Shown here: piece after piece, positions 17,660 to 26,119 of the stretch
How positions within the stretch are numbered: the stretch's first letter is position 1
How the letters are laid out: each line of letters opens with the position of its first letter
Assembly: GCF_000154785.2 (NCBI RefSeq)
Contig: NC_015730.1
Span: 2,852,001-2,916,000 of the forward strand
DNA length: 64,000 bases
DNA from: Roseobacter litoralis Och 149
Lineage (GTDB): Bacteria; Pseudomonadota; Alphaproteobacteria; Rhodobacterales; Rhodobacteraceae
Reading direction: 5' to 3'
Made by a program: the position numbers and the translations under genes
The notes under the pieces: generated by a model
Told to the model about the DNA's origin: nothing
Databases searched by the model: none
Seen by the model: the letters and a program-made list of their open reading frames with translations, nothing else

Positions 17660-18205
17660 TCAAGAGGGGCTTGGGCCCGTTCCAACTCTGGGCTGCGCTC
17701 GTGTTCCATTGGACAATCCGACGCAAAGCACGATTTCGTCTGCGCGCGGAGCGTCGGGCACCCAGAGCGTTACCGTGTCGATATGGTCAAAGGACCATGC
17801 CTCGTCTTTATGTCCAAGTGGCAGATCAATGGAGGCGCCCAAAGCCCCGACTTTGTGGTTCGAAGGCATGAGGGATTTACCCCCACCGACGGCGGCTCGC
17901 ACCGGTTTGCCAAGTGCGGGGTGCAACACGGCTGCACCATGCTCCATCGAACCTGCTGATCCGACAATTGCCGCTTTGCCGTAGGCAATTGGAGGCCCAC
18001 CCAACATGTTGACAAGCTCTTGTGTCAGCGACCCACCAAGCTGTGCACCAACGTCGAAAAGGGGCGACAGGTCGTCTTGATGCATTCCTGCGAAAGGATT
18101 TCTGACAACCGCCATTGCGGCAACGCGCGTGATCTGGTCGCACGTTTGACCCATTTCATCAGCGGTGATGATTTCTTTGGTGAAAACCGTTTTCCGAATG
18201 TCCAT
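17660..18205 (-). CDS. amino acid synthesis family protein (DUF1185)
   Basis: A 181-residue protein of the DUF1185 / 'amino acid synthesis' family. Recognisable blocks are VAAMAVVRNPFAG, LGGSLTQELVNMLGGPPIAY, IVGSAGSMEHGAAVLHPALG and DEIVLCVGLSNGTR. Structures exist for the family but its reaction is not established to my knowledge. In proteobacteria the genes sit with amidohydrolase, transporter or dehydrogenase genes. The start at 18205 gives MDIRKTVFTKEI; the open frame continues upstream without a better start. It is the last gene of a four-gene operon (SnoaL, GNAT, MFS, DUF1185) and follows the MFS stop by two bases. Slightly shorter than typical members (about 195). Confidence 0.78.
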   Translation of the reverse strand: MDIRKTVFTKEIITADEMGQTCDQITRVAAMAVVRNPFAGMHQDDLSPLFDVGAQLGGSLTQELVNMLGGPPIAYGKAAIVGSAGSMEHGAAVLHPALGKPVRAAVGGGKSLMPSNHKVGALGASIDLPLGHKDEAWSFDHIDTVTLWVPDAPRADEIVLCVGLSNGTRAQPRVGTGPSPS

Positions 18206-18207
18206 CG

Positions 18208-19383
18208 TCACACTTTCCTTTCCTGACCCATCATGGGCGCACCTTTGAAAAACTGGAACGCAATGCCGAGCGGAACGACCGTAGCGAACAGGACCATGGC
18301 CAGCCACATTGGGCCCTGCGCATTGCCTGTCGCATCAAGGATCGCACCCGCGACAGGCGGCGTGAACAACATGATCGCATAGTAAACCGTAAAGAAAATT
18401 CCCATACCGAAGGCCCTGACTTGGGGCCGCATGGCTTGGCCCGCCATCGCCATGATCACGCCAGCTGGGGCCATGCCGATCAAACCAAATAGCAGGCTTG
18501 CACCGAAACCAGCGCCCGGCAGGTTGAGCAGCAAGAGCGCCGCAATGGCCCCGCCCATGCAGACCGCCAAGACGATATTGCGGCCACCAAAGCGATCCAC
18601 GATCTGCCCGCAGGCCGCACCAGAAAAGATCATGATCCAGCTGCCGATGCTGATGATGCCAGCGGCCGCGATAGCGGATTGGCCGTGGCCCTCAAGAACC
18701 TTGGGCGCAAAGGCAAGATAGGTAACATAAGCGGCGTTGAACACGCCCCAAGCAGCAGCAGCACAGATGACCAGACGCCATTCTTGGGCGGTCATAGCGA
18801 CCCTTTTGCCGCCATTCGCATGTGGTAAATCGTGCGGCGGACGGTAGAATAGATAAATACCAACCCCCGCGATCAGGCAATACGCTGAGGCCACCTGAAA
18901 CGGGACCTGCCAGCAATAGGCTTGCGAAAGCCACGCGTGGCCAATTTGCCCCATGGCGATGCCAAAGGGCCACGACATGACGAGAATGCTCATGGCGGTC
19001 GCGATCTCGCGGCCCTCGAACCAGTCCGCGACCATCTTGGTGAAATATATCATCGCAAACAGGCACCCGATACCCGCCACGACGCGGCCCGTACCCAACC
19101 CCCAACCCCCAGCCGCGAGCGACGATAGCCCCCCTCCGACTGCCATGCCGATCAGCCCAAAGCCGACCATGTTGCGGTCAGACACGTAACGCCCCCAAAG
19201 CCCCGCAGGCAAAGCCAACACCACACCGGGCGCCATGAAAAGCCCGATCAGCAGGCCGATCCCAGCGTAATCCAACCCGAAAACCACCACCAAATCATCC
19301 CCGACCGAAGCGAGCGTCTGGAATTGAAACCCCAACGCCGTGCGCGCCAGAAAAAGCAGAGAGAGGATGTGCCAGCGAGTCAT
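18208..19383 (-). CDS. MFS transporter
   Basis: A 391-residue major facilitator superfamily permease with about 12 hydrophobic segments. The loop 2-3 signature appears as GLWGRYVSDRNMVGFGLIG (GxxxDRxGxR-like), and the middle loop (RPPHDLPHANGGKRVAMT) separates two six-helix halves. The start ATG at 19383 shares its A with the TGA of the preceding GNAT gene, so the two are translationally coupled. Substrate unknown; the operon context (small SnoaL-like protein, acetyltransferase, DUF1185) suggests uptake or export of a small organic acid or amine, which is inference. Confidence 0.87.
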   Translation of the reverse strand: MTRWHILSLLFLARTALGFQFQTLASVGDDLVVVFGLDYAGIGLLIGLFMAPGVVLALPAGLWGRYVSDRNMVGFGLIGMAVGGGLSSLAAGGWGLGTGRVVAGIGCLFAMIYFTKMVADWFEGREIATAMSILVMSWPFGIAMGQIGHAWLSQAYCWQVPFQVASAYCLIAGVGIYLFYRPPHDLPHANGGKRVAMTAQEWRLVICAAAAWGVFNAAYVTYLAFAPKVLEGHGQSAIAAAGIISIGSWIMIFSGAACGQIVDRFGGRNIVLAVCMGGAIAALLLLNLPGAGFGASLLFGLIGMAPAGVIMAMAGQAMRPQVRAFGMGIFFTVYYAIMLFTPPVAGAILDATGNAQGPMWLAMVLFATVVPLGIAFQFFKGAPMMGQERKV

Positions 19384-19937
19384 CACAGATGGTATCTCAA
19401 GTAGATGAAATAGGGGTCTGCTTCGATTGGGTCGGCACATTCTGGATAGCGCTCGGTCGTTTCAAAGCCGAAGCGTTCAAATATCCCCATCGGGTCGCGG
19501 TTGCTGTTGATCACGTTGACCAAAAGCGTATCCAGCCCCATGGCGCGCGCACTGTCGATCCATTGGCGCACAATCGCACTGCCCAATCCATGGCCTACGG
19601 CCTCGGGCCGAACATAGAGGCGTTTTACCTCGGCGGCGTTGGGACGCACGCGGTGCAAAGTTCCGCACCCCACAAGCCGCCCCTTGGCATCCTGCGCGAC
19701 GATCAACCGCCCGTTTGGTGGCATAAGGTCATGCACCTTGGGCCAAAACGACGCCATCAGTGTTTCCGGCGTGTAGCTGTGGACCATTCCGGCCTCGCCC
19801 AGTTTTTGGACAATAACGCCGTAGTATTCCAACAGAAGATCATCAAGTGCCACCCGCAGGCCGGGCTCGGATAGGTCCGATACCACAGAGATATGGTGCG
19901 CGTCGTGCGATGACGGTGATTGAGCAACGGCAAGCAT
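19383..19937 (-). CDS. GNAT family N-acetyltransferase
   Basis: A 184-residue GCN5-related acetyltransferase. The CoA-binding motif is YVRPEAVGHGLGSAIVRQWI (about residues 108-127), with the core strand EVKRLYV before it and PMGIFERFGFETTERYP after it. Start: ATG 19937 overlaps the upstream TGA as TGATG, the same coupling used by the next gene; a GTG at 19946 is the alternative. It may modify a substrate handled by the neighbouring MFS transporter. The acetyl acceptor is not predictable. Confidence 0.83.
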   Translation of the reverse strand: MLAVAQSPSSHDAHHISVVSDLSEPGLRVALDDLLLEYYGVIVQKLGEAGMVHSYTPETLMASFWPKVHDLMPPNGRLIVAQDAKGRLVGCGTLHRVRPNAAEVKRLYVRPEAVGHGLGSAIVRQWIDSARAMGLDTLLVNVINSNRDPMGIFERFGFETTERYPECADPIEADPYFIYLRYHL

Positions 19938-20350
19938 CACGCCCACCCCAGACCGCGCAGCGCGTGCACATCGTTCCAGATCTTGGTCATATGGCTAATC
20001 TTGTCGCCGTTAAACTGAATGACATAGGCGTAATCCGAGACCACCGTTTTGCCCGTTGGCGCAACTGGCCCGCCTTCGCCGGTTTGCGTTCCATGAAATT
20101 CGGCGCACGCCACAACGGTTCCGCGTGCCTCATCGACTGCAAAGGCTGTCAGCTTGTAACGGCCATCCGGTACGGGTGTCAGAAGCCCCTTCATCCACTC
20201 CGCATAACCGGCGAGGGTTGTGGTTTCTGCCAGCGCATCTGCCTGACATGAAAACGTCGCCCCATCGTGGCAGAAAGTCGTGCAGCCCTCCCATCCTTTG
20301 CCGGTTTCGCAGGCTTCGAAAAAAGCTTTGGCGGTTTCGTATTGTGTCAT
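19937..20350 (-). CDS. SnoaL/NTF2-like polyketide-cyclase-fold protein
   Basis: A 137-residue protein of the NTF2-like superfamily, ester-cyclase/SnoaL branch: FFEACETGKGWEGCTTFCHD at the N-terminus, the ATFSCQADAL strand, TLAGYAEWMKGLLTPVPDG and the final sheet VVSDYAYVIQFNGDKISHMT. The fold is a cone-shaped barrel that binds small hydrophobic ligands; activity is unknown. Start ATG 20350 follows GGAAGG by six bases; an upstream in-frame ATG at 20365 is the alternative. First gene of the four-gene operon, transcribed away from the LuxR-type genes. A long inverted repeat at 20416-20471 lies in the shared promoter region. Confidence 0.8.
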   Translation of the reverse strand: MTQYETAKAFFEACETGKGWEGCTTFCHDGATFSCQADALAETTTLAGYAEWMKGLLTPVPDGRYKLTAFAVDEARGTVVACAEFHGTQTGEGGPVAPTGKTVVSDYAYVIQFNGDKISHMTKIWNDVHALRGLGWA

Positions 20351-20415
20351 TGTGCCTTCCTTCATGTTGATGTGATGACGTCAGCTTAGGCCAGGACCCA
20401 CCGTGCCAGATATCG

Positions 20416-20471
20416 TGCAGATGCTGTAAAATCCGGGGCCGGCATGCAGTATTCAAACTACAGCATTTGCA
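20416..20471. promoter_or_regulatory. long inverted repeat in divergent promoter region (candidate operator)
   Basis: Arms TGCAGATGCTGTA (20416-20428) and TACAGCATTTGCA (20459-20471) are reverse complements at 12 of 13 positions, separated by 30 bases. They lie between the SnoaL operon (start 20350, minus) and the LuxR-HTH gene (start 20536, plus), where a regulator of both would bind. Centre-to-centre arm distance is about 43 bases, i.e. four helical turns, allowing two dimers on one face of DNA. Confidence 0.55.
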
Positions 20472-20535
20472 GGATTGCTTGTTGAATGCGTTCTCACCAA
20501 ACTCGTAATAGGATGTTTCTTTCGGAGTATTTTAA

Positions 20536-21342
20536 GTGTCTGGCCAATCAGGTCTCAGTCAAAGGGAATTGCAGATCGCGCGGTCTTATGCGGGTGGGGA
20601 AACCTATCAGACCATCGCGGATGCGCTATGCATCGCGCCGTCGACGGTGCGGACGCATTTGTCGACCATCTACCGCAAGCTTGAAGTCTCCTCGAAACTG
20701 GAGCTCGCAACCTGTCTGAACGGTGAAGTCCAGCGGCCCCGCAATCCGTCGGAAATGGCCGCCGTCGTTTCGGAGTTGGCGTTGAGCTTGGAGGAAGCGA
20801 TCAGCAGGGAAAAAGCATTAAGCGAAGTGCTTCGGATCATTAGTGCGTCCCAAGGCGATCTTGGGGCGGTGATGCCATCGATCCTGACCTACGCACTAGA
20901 ACTCTGCGATGCGGAGTTTGGCATCTTGTTCGAGTATCAGCGGAACGGCAGGTTTCATGCCAATCATGCTGTTGGAATTCCGAAGCCGTTTAAAACGTGG
21001 CTAGACGATCAGGGGATTTTTGCAGCCAGCCCCCACACCGGACTTGGCCGGATGGATGAGTTGCGGGCGGTCATCAATATCATCGACGTCAAATCCGAGG
21101 CAGTTTATCAAACGGATGATCCCTTGCGTTATGCAACCGCGGATCTTGGCGGGGCGCGATCTTTTGTTGCCATTCCAATGCTCGCCGGTGACAGTTTGGT
21201 TGGCGCCTTCACGATCTACCGCCAAACAGTGCGTCCGTTTTCTGACGACACCACACGGCTTGCGCAGATGTTTGCGGCCCAAAGCGTGATCGCATTGGAG
21301 AACGCCCGTATGATCAGAGCGATACAGGCGGCGCATTCGTGA
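20536..21342 (+). CDS. LuxR-type HTH + GAF domain regulator
   Basis: A 268-residue protein with an unusual order: the LuxR/GerE helix-turn-helix is at the N-terminus (about residues 5-65: LSQRELQIARSYAGGETYQT, IADALCIAPSTVRTHLSTIY, RKLEVSSKLELA). It is followed by a helical linker (LEEAISREKALSEVLRIISA) and a GAF domain (residues about 100-265: LELCDAEFGILFEYQRNGRF, SFVAIPMLAGDSLVGAFTIY, FAAQSVIALENARM). GAF domains sense small ligands or redox state. Start GTG 20536 with GGAG eight bases upstream. The last four bases overlap the next gene (GTGA), so both are coupled. Probably regulates the divergent SnoaL operon, itself or both. Confidence 0.85.
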   Translation: MSGQSGLSQRELQIARSYAGGETYQTIADALCIAPSTVRTHLSTIYRKLEVSSKLELATCLNGEVQRPRNPSEMAAVVSELALSLEEAISREKALSEVLRIISASQGDLGAVMPSILTYALELCDAEFGILFEYQRNGRFHANHAVGIPKPFKTWLDDQGIFAASPHTGLGRMDELRAVINIIDVKSEAVYQTDDPLRYATADLGGARSFVAIPMLAGDSLVGAFTIYRQTVRPFSDDTTRLAQMFAAQSVIALENARMIRAIQAAHS

Positions 21343-22775
21343 CCGAGAAACCCGACGAGACAAGCATACTCACCACCCGCGAGAACCAAATTGCGGCGGA
21401 CTATGCACAAGGCGAAAGCTATCAGCAGATCGCGGATCACTTGTGTCTCGCGCCATCGACGGTTCGCACGCATCTGGCGACGATCTATCGCAAACTGGGT
21501 GTGTCCTCCAAATTGGAGCTGCGCGACAGGTTGGCACCTGTAGCAACCACGCTCGCTGATTTGCCTATTGAACATCCCAACCGGCCTGAGAAACCGTCCA
21601 TCGCCGTGCTGGCTTTTGAAAACATGTCCGGTGACCAGGAGCAGGAATACTTCTCAGACGGAATCAGTGACGACATCATCACTGCCCTGTCGCGTTCCCC
21701 TTGGCTTTTCATAATCGCGCGCAACACCACATTTACTTACAAAGGTTCATCTGTCGATGTCCGCCGCGTTGCTGAAGAGCTTGGGGTTCGGTTTGTCTTG
21801 GAAGGCAGCGTTCGGCGATCGGGCGAGCGGGTGCGTGTTACTGCGCAGTTGATCGATGGCATAACAGGCGGGCATGTCTGGTCCGAACGCTACGATGGGC
21901 AGCTTGAGGACGTCTTTGACCTGCAAGATGAGATCACCCGCAACGTTGTGGCCTCAATCCAGACGACCGTGCATCTCAGTACTATTCAAGAGCCAGTCGA
22001 GCGTGCATCACGACGCGATCTGACCGTTTGGGAGCTGACAATGCGGTCCTGGCATCTGCTCTATGATTTTACGCCGGAAAGCTACGCCCACGCCAAGACC
22101 TTGCTGGAACGTGCTTTGGCGATCGACCCCGAGAGCGCCGAGGCGAACATGCTTCTTTCGCTGATCAACCACCACATTGCCATCATGGGATTTGTCCCCG
22201 ACGTCCAACCTGCAATGGACGCCGCCTATGCGCTTGCACGGCGCGCAACCGAACTTGATGATCGCAATGAATACGCTCATTGGGCTTTGGGGATTTGTTG
22301 TTGGGGCCTGCTCAAATATGACGAGTCGCTCGCAGCGCTGAAACGTGCCGTTGCGCTGAATCCGAATTGCTCATTGGCCTATGGCAGTCTGGGCACCTTG
22401 CTGGGCATCCTTGGGCGCTCGGAAGAGGCCATTACCAATCAGGAGATTGCCATCCGCTCCAATCCTCTCGATCCAAGCATTTTCTTCCGCTTTTCCGGTC
22501 TTGCGCTGGCGCATTACATGGCTGGGCGTTACGCCACCGCAATCGAATGGGCAGAACGCGCAATCCACCGAATGCCAAGGTGGTATTTCGCCCACTTTGT
22601 CTTGGCCGCGAGCCATGTGGCGCTCGAACACCAAGAAGACGCGGCCATAGCCGTCAAATCCTGTCAGGACGTCTTGCCAGAAATAGGCGTCAAAGACCTT
22701 TATCGTGTTCCTCTCAGGGACCCCGACAAACTGAATGAGCTGCGGGTGCGTTTGTTCAGGGCAGGTTTTTCTTGA
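21339..22775 (+). CDS. LuxR-type HTH + TolB-like domain + TPR protein
   Basis: A 478-residue protein with an N-terminal LuxR HTH (TTRENQIAADYAQGESYQQI, LAPSTVRTHLATIYRKLGVS) very like that of the preceding gene. A TolB-like domain follows (IAVLAFENMSGDQEQEYFSD, ARNTTFTYKGSSVDVRRVAE, FVLEGSVRRSGERVRVTAQL, LEDVFDLQDEITRNV), then TPRs (ERALAIDPESAEANMLL, LKRAVALNPNCSLAYG, EIAIRSNPLDPSIF). It has the effector half of the cyclase protein at 15376-17142, with the cyclase domain replaced by a DNA-binding domain. GTG start overlapping the upstream TGA. It would act as a cytoplasmic DNA-binding protein whose TPRs dock partners. Ligand unknown. Confidence 0.85.
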   Translation: MTEKPDETSILTTRENQIAADYAQGESYQQIADHLCLAPSTVRTHLATIYRKLGVSSKLELRDRLAPVATTLADLPIEHPNRPEKPSIAVLAFENMSGDQEQEYFSDGISDDIITALSRSPWLFIIARNTTFTYKGSSVDVRRVAEELGVRFVLEGSVRRSGERVRVTAQLIDGITGGHVWSERYDGQLEDVFDLQDEITRNVVASIQTTVHLSTIQEPVERASRRDLTVWELTMRSWHLLYDFTPESYAHAKTLLERALAIDPESAEANMLLSLINHHIAIMGFVPDVQPAMDAAYALARRATELDDRNEYAHWALGICCWGLLKYDESLAALKRAVALNPNCSLAYGSLGTLLGILGRSEEAITNQEIAIRSNPLDPSIFFRFSGLALAHYMAGRYATAIEWAERAIHRMPRWYFAHFVLAASHVALEHQEDAAIAVKSCQDVLPEIGVKDLYRVPLRDPDKLNELRVRLFRAGFS

Positions 22776-22784
22776 GAACTGATA

Positions 22785-23135
22785 TTTTGCCAAAGCAGCC
22801 CTTGGCACAGCCGCAGCGAAAGAGTGCTTTGTCCGCGACATGTGAGTTCCTGCACTGTGCGGCGAAAGATCAGTTTGAGATCCGGCGTGGGTGACCAGTT
22901 TGAACGGCTGCTCTGGTGAAACCCGCTGCACTGCAAAAGGCGCGCCGCTGCAACTGCGAACAAATGCTGCGTCAGCAACATGCCCAAACATCAATGTCGG
23001 GAAAGTCCGCAGACCGTGAGTTCGTCCACCATCTGATTTTGCGGTTGCGGCGAATGTCGGCAATGCGGGATGCGATCGCGGCATGGCCAAGGGTGGGTCA
23101 ATGACCGGTATGGGCCGATCTTGTTGGAAAAAATC
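22785..23135 (+). repeat. degenerate dispersed intergenic repeat, copy 8 (double unit)
   Basis: Two consecutive units. The first: CTTGGCACAGCCGCAGCGAA, GTGCTTTGTCCGCGACATGT, GAGTTCC. The second: GTCGGGAAAGTCCGCAGACC, GTGAGTTCGTCCACCATCTG, ATTTTGCGGTTGCGGCGAAT, GTCGGCAATGCGGG, GCGGCATGGCC and GGTATGGGCCGATC. Spacer has no gene. Confidence 0.72.
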
Positions 23136-23139
23136 AGCC

Positions 23140-24075
23140 TTAGCCCAAAATTTCGCGCATCTCTGCGATCGATCTGGTTTGGCCTCCTCGATGAATCATC
23201 GAATGGCAGTTTGGGCAAACCGGAACAAGATCAATCTCAGGTGATACAATCCGGGAGGCCTCTGCCTCCGAGATGGGGTTTAAGTGATGGACATGTATGA
23301 ATCCCTCGCCAAGGGTTCCGTAGAAGGCCGCGAAATCAAAACCGCAAACGATACAGATTAGTCGTCCATCATTTTTCTTTCGATAGTGCTCGATGCAAAG
23401 GACCCTTGCTACAGGGTTGCGTTCGCGCCTGACGTTGGTCGTTTCGCGGATAGAACCTTCTCTAAGGAGCTCGGGTTCGACCAAATTGCCTAAGTCAGCG
23501 CACTCAAATCCAGCTTTGCGTAACCCGTCCCGAGCCCGATGAGAGATGAATTCCGACCCTTTCTTGTTTGTTGCTAAACCCCAGATCACTTTTGCTGGAT
23601 ATGGGAGTTCTGTTATAGGATGCGATACAAACCAGGTACGAGCTTCGCCGAACCCATCAGGCATTCCATGCTCATCATACTGCAGAAAGGCATCCAGAAT
23701 AGCCTCCCTGATAATCGAGTCGCGCACCCAGAATGTCTTTTTTGAAGGTGACGGGCGCTCTTGGAACGACTCTCTGAGAAGACTTACGAGATCGCCAAGC
23801 AGTTCTGTGTATTCAGCTTCTCCTTCGGTGATTTCCCGAAATCCTGAGGACTTCAAACTGTGTCGATAGCGCTGCACCTCTTGCGCTTGGCTCTTTTGAG
23901 CGTTCATTTTCCTGCCCGCGATGCCGTCGGCCAATCGCCGTATGGGAAAAAATCTGTGGCGCGTCCCATCAAGCACCAAGAGCTGCGGTTGATTTTTGAT
24001 TTGACGCCTAGCGACAGTCGGGTCCTGCGAGTACAGATCATCTAACTGAATAGCCGCGTCCTGCCATACGCTCAT
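23140..24075 (-). CDS. HNH endonuclease family protein
   Basis: A 311-residue protein with an unrecognised N-terminal half (about 190 residues) and a C-terminal HNH nuclease domain. The zinc-bound, metal-binding core is LICIVCGFDFAAFYG (first CxxC), GFIHVHHLNPIS (the catalytic HH) and LVPVCPNCHSMIHRGG (second CxxC and final His). The middle REGSIRETTNVRRERNPVAR precedes the HNH as in many restriction-type HNH proteins. It could be a modification-dependent restriction enzyme or an orphan nuclease. It is the outermost gene of the accessory island and lies next to repeat copy 8. Codon use is less GC-rich than the core genes around it. No partner gene is adjacent. Confidence 0.82.
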   Translation of the reverse strand: MSVWQDAAIQLDDLYSQDPTVARRQIKNQPQLLVLDGTRHRFFPIRRLADGIAGRKMNAQKSQAQEVQRYRHSLKSSGFREITEGEAEYTELLGDLVSLLRESFQERPSPSKKTFWVRDSIIREAILDAFLQYDEHGMPDGFGEARTWFVSHPITELPYPAKVIWGLATNKKGSEFISHRARDGLRKAGFECADLGNLVEPELLREGSIRETTNVRRERNPVARVLCIEHYRKKNDGRLICIVCGFDFAAFYGTLGEGFIHVHHLNPISEAEASRIVSPEIDLVPVCPNCHSMIHRGGQTRSIAEMREILG

Positions 24076-24320
24076 TTGTTCTCTTGTTCCCTCAGTGAAA
24101 TATTTCCGAGCAAAGCATCGTCAGCGTCTACTCATATCAGAAAATTATACTCGCAAATCCTCTGACACCCAAGCCGGTTGCCGCCAATGCCGGTTCGCCG
24201 TTATCCTGTTAGGTCCGCTTCTGGGGGGTTGCGACGAAGCAAAGATCCCTATGACGAATGTCAGTTAAGGGCTGTGCCGGCCCATTGTGCAACACTCAAC
24301 CAGCGCGCTAGTGTCTGCAT

Positions 24321-25667
24321 ATGGGCATTTCAACGATCAATCACTTCAGAAACCTATTCAATGACGTAGGCGTCGACCGGATATTCGTAAAAATTCTTGC
24401 TTCAAAACAGGACAATGACAAGAACCAGATTGTTCTCGCCAGTCAACTTGAAGGATTGATCAACGCGTTCCCCGTGCGCGAAACTCGCCTGCGCGAGCCG
24501 AGCAGCAGCACGAAGAAGAGAAAGTCGGCTGCTGGCCGCCCGATCACTGAGGCACATCTCAATTATTTCTGGCTCGATCAAAACGGCAATCGATACCACG
24601 CGCCAGACACAAAGCTGATCGAGTATTTTCAGTACCCGGAGGCGCGGCTGTCGGGGTTTATCAAAGGGTGCGAATGGGCGCCTGCCGCGATTCGCAGAAC
24701 GAAGCAGGCGGCGTTCGGAAAACGCATTCTCGGGATTGGCGCCAACAGAGCGGGTGAGATCTTCGGGCTGCTTCTGTCCGAACGTGATGACCGGCTTGTT
24801 TCGGAATTCCCGGAACTGGCACCGTCCGGCATCTCAGGTGTTCTTGGCATTCTGAATGTCACCGGAGACACGACCGCGACGCCTCAGGAGCAATTGACCG
24901 GTGAACTTCGTGCAATTGTCGCCGCTGGCTGGCATGCATCAGTCCGGAACAAGGGTGGCACGCTCGTTCCGTTTAAAGGCAATCAGGGTGCCGGATATAC
25001 ACTGGAAGCCTTGCTTGGGGTTGAGACCAACGCACTCAAAGAACCCGATGCCTATGGCCATGAAATCAAATCCTTCAGAGGCAACAAGATCAGCCTGATG
25101 ACTCCCACCGCAGACATGGGTGCCGAAGGAGATCTGACATTTCGCGACTTCATGATGACCTATGGCTGGGATGGTAAGAAAGACGATGGCTCCCGCCGCT
25201 TTACTGGCGTGCATCGTGCCGGAAAGCCCAGTACTTCGACAAGATACCAGCTTGAAGTATCCGGGTTGGATTTGAAAAGTGGTGAGTTCAGCGACAAACC
25301 TGACGAAATTTTCGTCGGGATCACTGACCCTGAGCTCGGCACATTTATCGGCGGCTAGTCGCTCGAAAAACTGGCCAATTCCTGGAACACCAAACATGCG
25401 TTGGCTGCATATGTGCCTGCCAGTTTCCAGAAAGACCCCGAGGCAGGTGGTGATCAATACTGTTTCAACGCGCCATGGTTCATGTGTGAAGGCACCGATG
25501 TCTGGCGTCTGCTCAGGTCAATTGCGTCAGGTCTGGTTTACTATGACCCTGCCCATACGATCTACGCGGATGGAACCGCGAAGGTCCGGCCACAATGGCG
25601 GATCGGAACATCCCGACTGGAAGCGGCGCTTCGGGAACTCTACGCGAGAGTATCAGTAGTTTCCTGA
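24321..25667 (+). pseudogene. MvaI/BcnI-type type II restriction endonuclease interrupted by an in-frame TAG
   Basis: A single frame of 448 codons from ATG 24321 to a stop at 25667, broken by TAG at 25356-25358. The 345 residues before the stop include the PD-(D/E)xK core of the MvaI/BcnI family: AGWHASVRNKGGTLVPFKG, GAGYTLEALLGVETNA and the active-site Glu-x-Lys in AYGHEIKSFRGNK. After the TAG the same frame continues SLEKLANSWNTKHALAAY and CFNAPWFMCEGTDVWRLL. The reading GG-stop-SLEKLA suggests a Trp TGG changed to TAG. MvaI and BcnI cut CCWGG and CCSGG, matching the Dcm-like methylase and Vsr genes beside it. The 3' end overlaps the convergent vsr gene by 28 bases. Probably a dead restriction gene with a live methylase. 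Confidence 0.82.
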
Positions 25668-26119
25668 CCCCGGCCTTCGATCGAACAGGCGGATGTATCA
25701 CCCTCGATCCATTCGCTAAGGAGGCCCAGGACTTTTGTGGGCTGAAGACGCTGCTTCCCTTTCAGCACACATTCCCAAACGATACCGACACGCCAGCCTG
25801 CTGCTTTCAGTGCCGCAAGGTTCCTCTGATCCCGTTCGACATTCCCGCCGATTTTGCCCCGCCAGAACTCCTCGCGGGTTTTCGGCCATTTGAACAGCGG
25901 GCAGTCATGCCCGTGCCAGAAACACCCGTTCACAAATACCACGGCCCGGTATCTGGGCAACACCAGATCCGGCCGACCTGCAAGCTTGCTATCGTGCAGC
26001 CGATAACGAAACCCGCGAGCGTGAAGCCCATGGCGGATGAGCAGTTCGGGTTTTGTATTGATTCCCCGGATCGCCGCCATGTTACGACTGCGCGTTTTCG
26101 GGGTATGGACGTCAGCCAA
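25640..26119 (-). CDS. vsr: very short patch repair endonuclease Vsr
   Basis: A 159-residue Vsr mismatch endonuclease, which nicks 5' of T in T:G mismatches made by deamination of 5-methylcytosine. Core motifs: [15 protein letters not shown] at the N-terminus, [20 protein letters not shown] with catalytic Asp, [19 protein letters not shown] with the zinc/His region, and [22 protein letters not shown]. The start is uncertain: TTG 26119 gives the usual beginning ([10 protein letters not shown]) and overlaps the dcm stop by eight bases, whereas an ATG at 26197 would embed 26 extra residues in dcm. The coupling with dcm is typical of Dcm-Vsr pairs. Confidence 0.88.
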   Translation of the reverse strand: MADVHTPKTRSRNMAAIRGINTKPELLIRHGLHARGFRYRLHDSKLAGRPDLVLPRYRAVVFVNGCFWHGHDCPLFKWPKTREEFWRGKIGGNVERDQRNLAALKAAGWRVGIVWECVLKGKQRLQPTKVLGLLSEWIEGDTSACSIEGRGQETTDTLA

